From: Chryseobacterium camelliae
GTDB lineage: Bacteria; Bacteroidota; Bacteroidia; Flavobacteriales; Weeksellaceae
Reading direction: 5' to 3'
Assembly (NCBI RefSeq): GCF_027920545.1
Contig: NZ_CP115859.1
Coordinates: 1,240,001-1,304,000 of the forward strand
DNA: 64,000 bases
In this document: positions 62,725-64,000 of the stretch, piece after piece
How the letters are laid out: each line of letters opens with the position of its first letter
How positions within the stretch are numbered: position 1 is the first letter of the stretch
The notes under the pieces: model-generated
Told to the model about the DNA's origin: nothing
Databases searched by the model: none
The model's input: the letters and a program-made list of their open reading frames with translations, nothing else
Program-made: the position numbers and the translations under genes

Positions 62725-62867
62725 TTATTGTAACATTGAGCCTTGACTTTATGGGTTGAGGCTTATTTTTAATCTCTGTAAACAACCATAAATAAAGATG
62801 TTAATAGAATCTGCTACATAGTACCAATACATACTATAACACTATAATATTATTATCTCACTTATAT
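62725..62867. repeat. downstream copy of the direct repeat (cassette boundary B)
   Basis: 62725-62839 matches 59746-59862. The hairpin AGCCTTGACT/GGTTGAGGCT lies at 62739-62763. It ends at CTTATAT (62867), where the IS21-type element begins, so the element is inserted in this copy. A frame ending LL-stop runs into both copies, so the bases before 62725 may be the ruin of another small gene. Confidence 0.88.
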
Positions 62868-64000
62868 TGTAGAATCCTTCAAAATTGACCATCTTAATCC
62901 TGCGAAAGTGACCAGTTGATTCCTGAGCAAATTGACCAGGGTATTCCTGCTCAAATTGACCACCCAAAAAAGTCAGAAAACGTGTCTTGAATAACTTAGC
63001 CAAAAAATACCAATGGCTAACAAAAGAATAGACATGTTGAACATCAAACAATTATTACGATTATACACCCAGGGAGTAAGTAAATTGCAGATAAGCAAAC
63101 AACTGGGTATCTCACGCAATACTGCCAAAAAGTATATTAGCCTGTTCCATGAACACCAACTTACATATGATGAGTTGATAGAGTTGAGTGATGAAGATTT
63201 AGATGATTTATTCGAGACTCCGCCAACTGATATAAGGGATAAGGACAGTATCAAAAAACAACTTGAATCGCTGTTTCCTTACATATCCAAAGAACTAAAA
63301 CGTGTTGGGGTTACCCGTTATCTGCTATGGGAAGAATACATAGATAAATATCCTTCAGGCTACCAATATTCCCGTTTTTGTCATCATTACAGGGAATGGT
63401 GTAAAAAGGTAAACCCTTCCATGCATATTGAACATAAGGCTGGGGATAAACTTTTTGTGGATTATACTGGGAAAAAGCTTCACATTATTGATAAAGAAAC
63501 AGGAGAACAACAGGAAGTTGAAGTCTTCGTATCTATACTTGGCGCCAGTGGTATGACCTTCGTAGAAGCTACAAGGACCCAGGGGAAAGAAGATTTTCTT
63601 GGAAGCCTTACCAAAGCCCTGCATTATTATGGAGGAGTTCCCGCAGCTATTGTTACCGATAACCTGCGTACAGCCGTAAAAAAGAGCCATAAGTACGAAC
63701 CTGTCATCACTGATTCCCTCCTGGATTTTGCTTCGCACTATAGTACCACAATACTTCCCACGCGTACCTACCATCCTAAGGACAAGGCTTTGGTTGAGAA
63801 TGCGGTACGTATTGTTTATACCCGCATTTTTGCTCCATTGCGTAAAGATCACTTCTTTAGCCTGGAAGCATTGAACAAAGCTATAGAAAACCTTCTGGAG
63901 GGATATAATGAAGCTCCCATGAAAAGAAAGAAGTATTCCAGGGCTGACGTTTTCCGTGAGGTTGAAAAACATGCATTATCCCCACTACCGGCTATGGTGT
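62868..64000 (+). mobile_element. IS21-family insertion sequence, left part (runs off the window)
   Basis: The likely left end is TGTAGAATCCTTC at 62868. The terminal region has repeated transposase-binding motifs: ATTCCTG-AGCAAATTGACCA and ATTCCTG-CTCAAATTGACCA, besides TTGACCATC and GTGACCAG, as IS21 elements have multiple subterminal repeats. An istA-type transposase gene follows. The right end and istB are beyond the window. Confidence 0.85.
63013..64000 (+). CDS. istA: IS21-family transposase IstA (truncated by window edge)
   Basis: 329 residues visible, no stop. The N-terminal helix-turn-helix is GVSKLQISKQLGISRNTAKK (residues about 18-37). The DDE catalytic residues are visible in KLFVDYTGKKLHI (Asp), PAAIVTDNLRTAV (Asp) and HPKDKALVENAVR (Glu). 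The ATG at 63013 (MANKRIDMLNIKQL) is preferred. It cuts and joins DNA during cut-and-paste or circle transposition, with the ATPase IstB as partner, presumably just past the edge. Confidence 0.93.
   Translation, partial: MANKRIDMLNIKQLLRLYTQGVSKLQISKQLGISRNTAKKYISLFHEHQLTYDELIELSDEDLDDLFETPPTDIRDKDSIKKQLESLFPYISKELKRVGVTRYLLWEEYIDKYPSGYQYSRFCHHYREWCKKVNPSMHIEHKAGDKLFVDYTGKKLHIIDKETGEQQEVEVFVSILGASGMTFVEATRTQGKEDFLGSLTKALHYYGGVPAAIVTDNLRTAVKKSHKYEPVITDSLLDFASHYSTTILPTRTYHPKDKALVENAVRIVYTRIFAPLRKDHFFSLEALNKAIENLLEGYNEAPMKRKKYSRADVFREVEKHALSPLPAMV

Noticed and set aside
62580..62730. A possible small gene ending GKIRQCLL-stop before the second direct repeat
   Set aside because: It has no start codon in frame, and overlaps the terminator; it is better seen as the ruin of the 3' end of a gene like the one ending at 59754.
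1..64000. CRISPR array
   Set aside because: No series of regularly spaced identical repeats of 24-40 bp was found; the repeats in the window are isolated palindromes or pairs of direct repeats.

Overview
The window reads as a chromosomal segment of a member of the Bacteroidota, class Flavobacteriia, most like Chryseobacterium or a near relative in the Weeksellaceae. The evidence is the AT-rich sequence, several promoters of the TAnnTTTG (-7) type, a type IX secretion sorting-domain protein, TonB-receptor/lipoprotein pairs, flavobacterial DUF proteins (DUF6341/6427-like pair, DUF3109, START-like, DUF4242) and the HSERNEES dispersed repeat. No species can be fixed from the sequence alone.

Bases 1-7700 and 16,800-54,130 are mostly housekeeping. 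They hold panD with a YbhN-like membrane protein, HU, pdxH, yqgE, a class III aminotransferase, an OstA-like/Fur pair, kup, pdhB, a sulfatase-fold LTA synthase-like protein, pssA, an exonuclease, a FAH-family hydrolase, uspA, trigger factor, a His-rich lipoprotein/TonB receptor/small exported protein metal-uptake-like cluster, an ABC-F ATPase, aqpZ, a LuxE-like protein, lpxH, queD, the glyoxylate pair aceB-aceA with a divergent XRE/ScfR-type regulator, upp, der and tRNA-Gln. Two loci are broken here: an M16 peptidase remnant and a comF gene frameshifted in a poly-A run.

Two accessory regions carry contact-toxin cassettes. Region A (about 7859-16,770) is one operon: a tail-fibre-like exported protein, a YD-repeat/T9SS stub, a 2221-residue SpvB/RHS toxin, and an EF-Tu-domain-like putative immunity protein. 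It is bracketed by about 47-bp direct repeats that duplicate the last codons and terminator of the neighbouring aminotransferase gene, so it looks inserted at that 3' end. Region B begins after tRNA-Gln: an ArdA antirestriction gene, a KAP-like NTPase, a 107-nt structured element, four small exported proteins, and a 709-residue toxin with an HExxH (HESFH) C-terminal motif plus a small immunity candidate. Near-identical direct repeats of about 115 bp flank this toxin pair, and an IS21-family element has entered the downstream copy.

The most striking link is that both toxin operons are preceded by the same promoter block: a 17-bp inverted repeat (RCGTCAA-GTT-TTGGCGY) whose outermost base pair co-varies between the two copies, followed 14 bp after its TTTG by a TAnnTTTG box. 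This suggests one regulator or one recombination boundary shared by two unrelated toxin cassettes. Functional statements about toxins, immunity and regulation are inferences from motifs and context; no database search was run.
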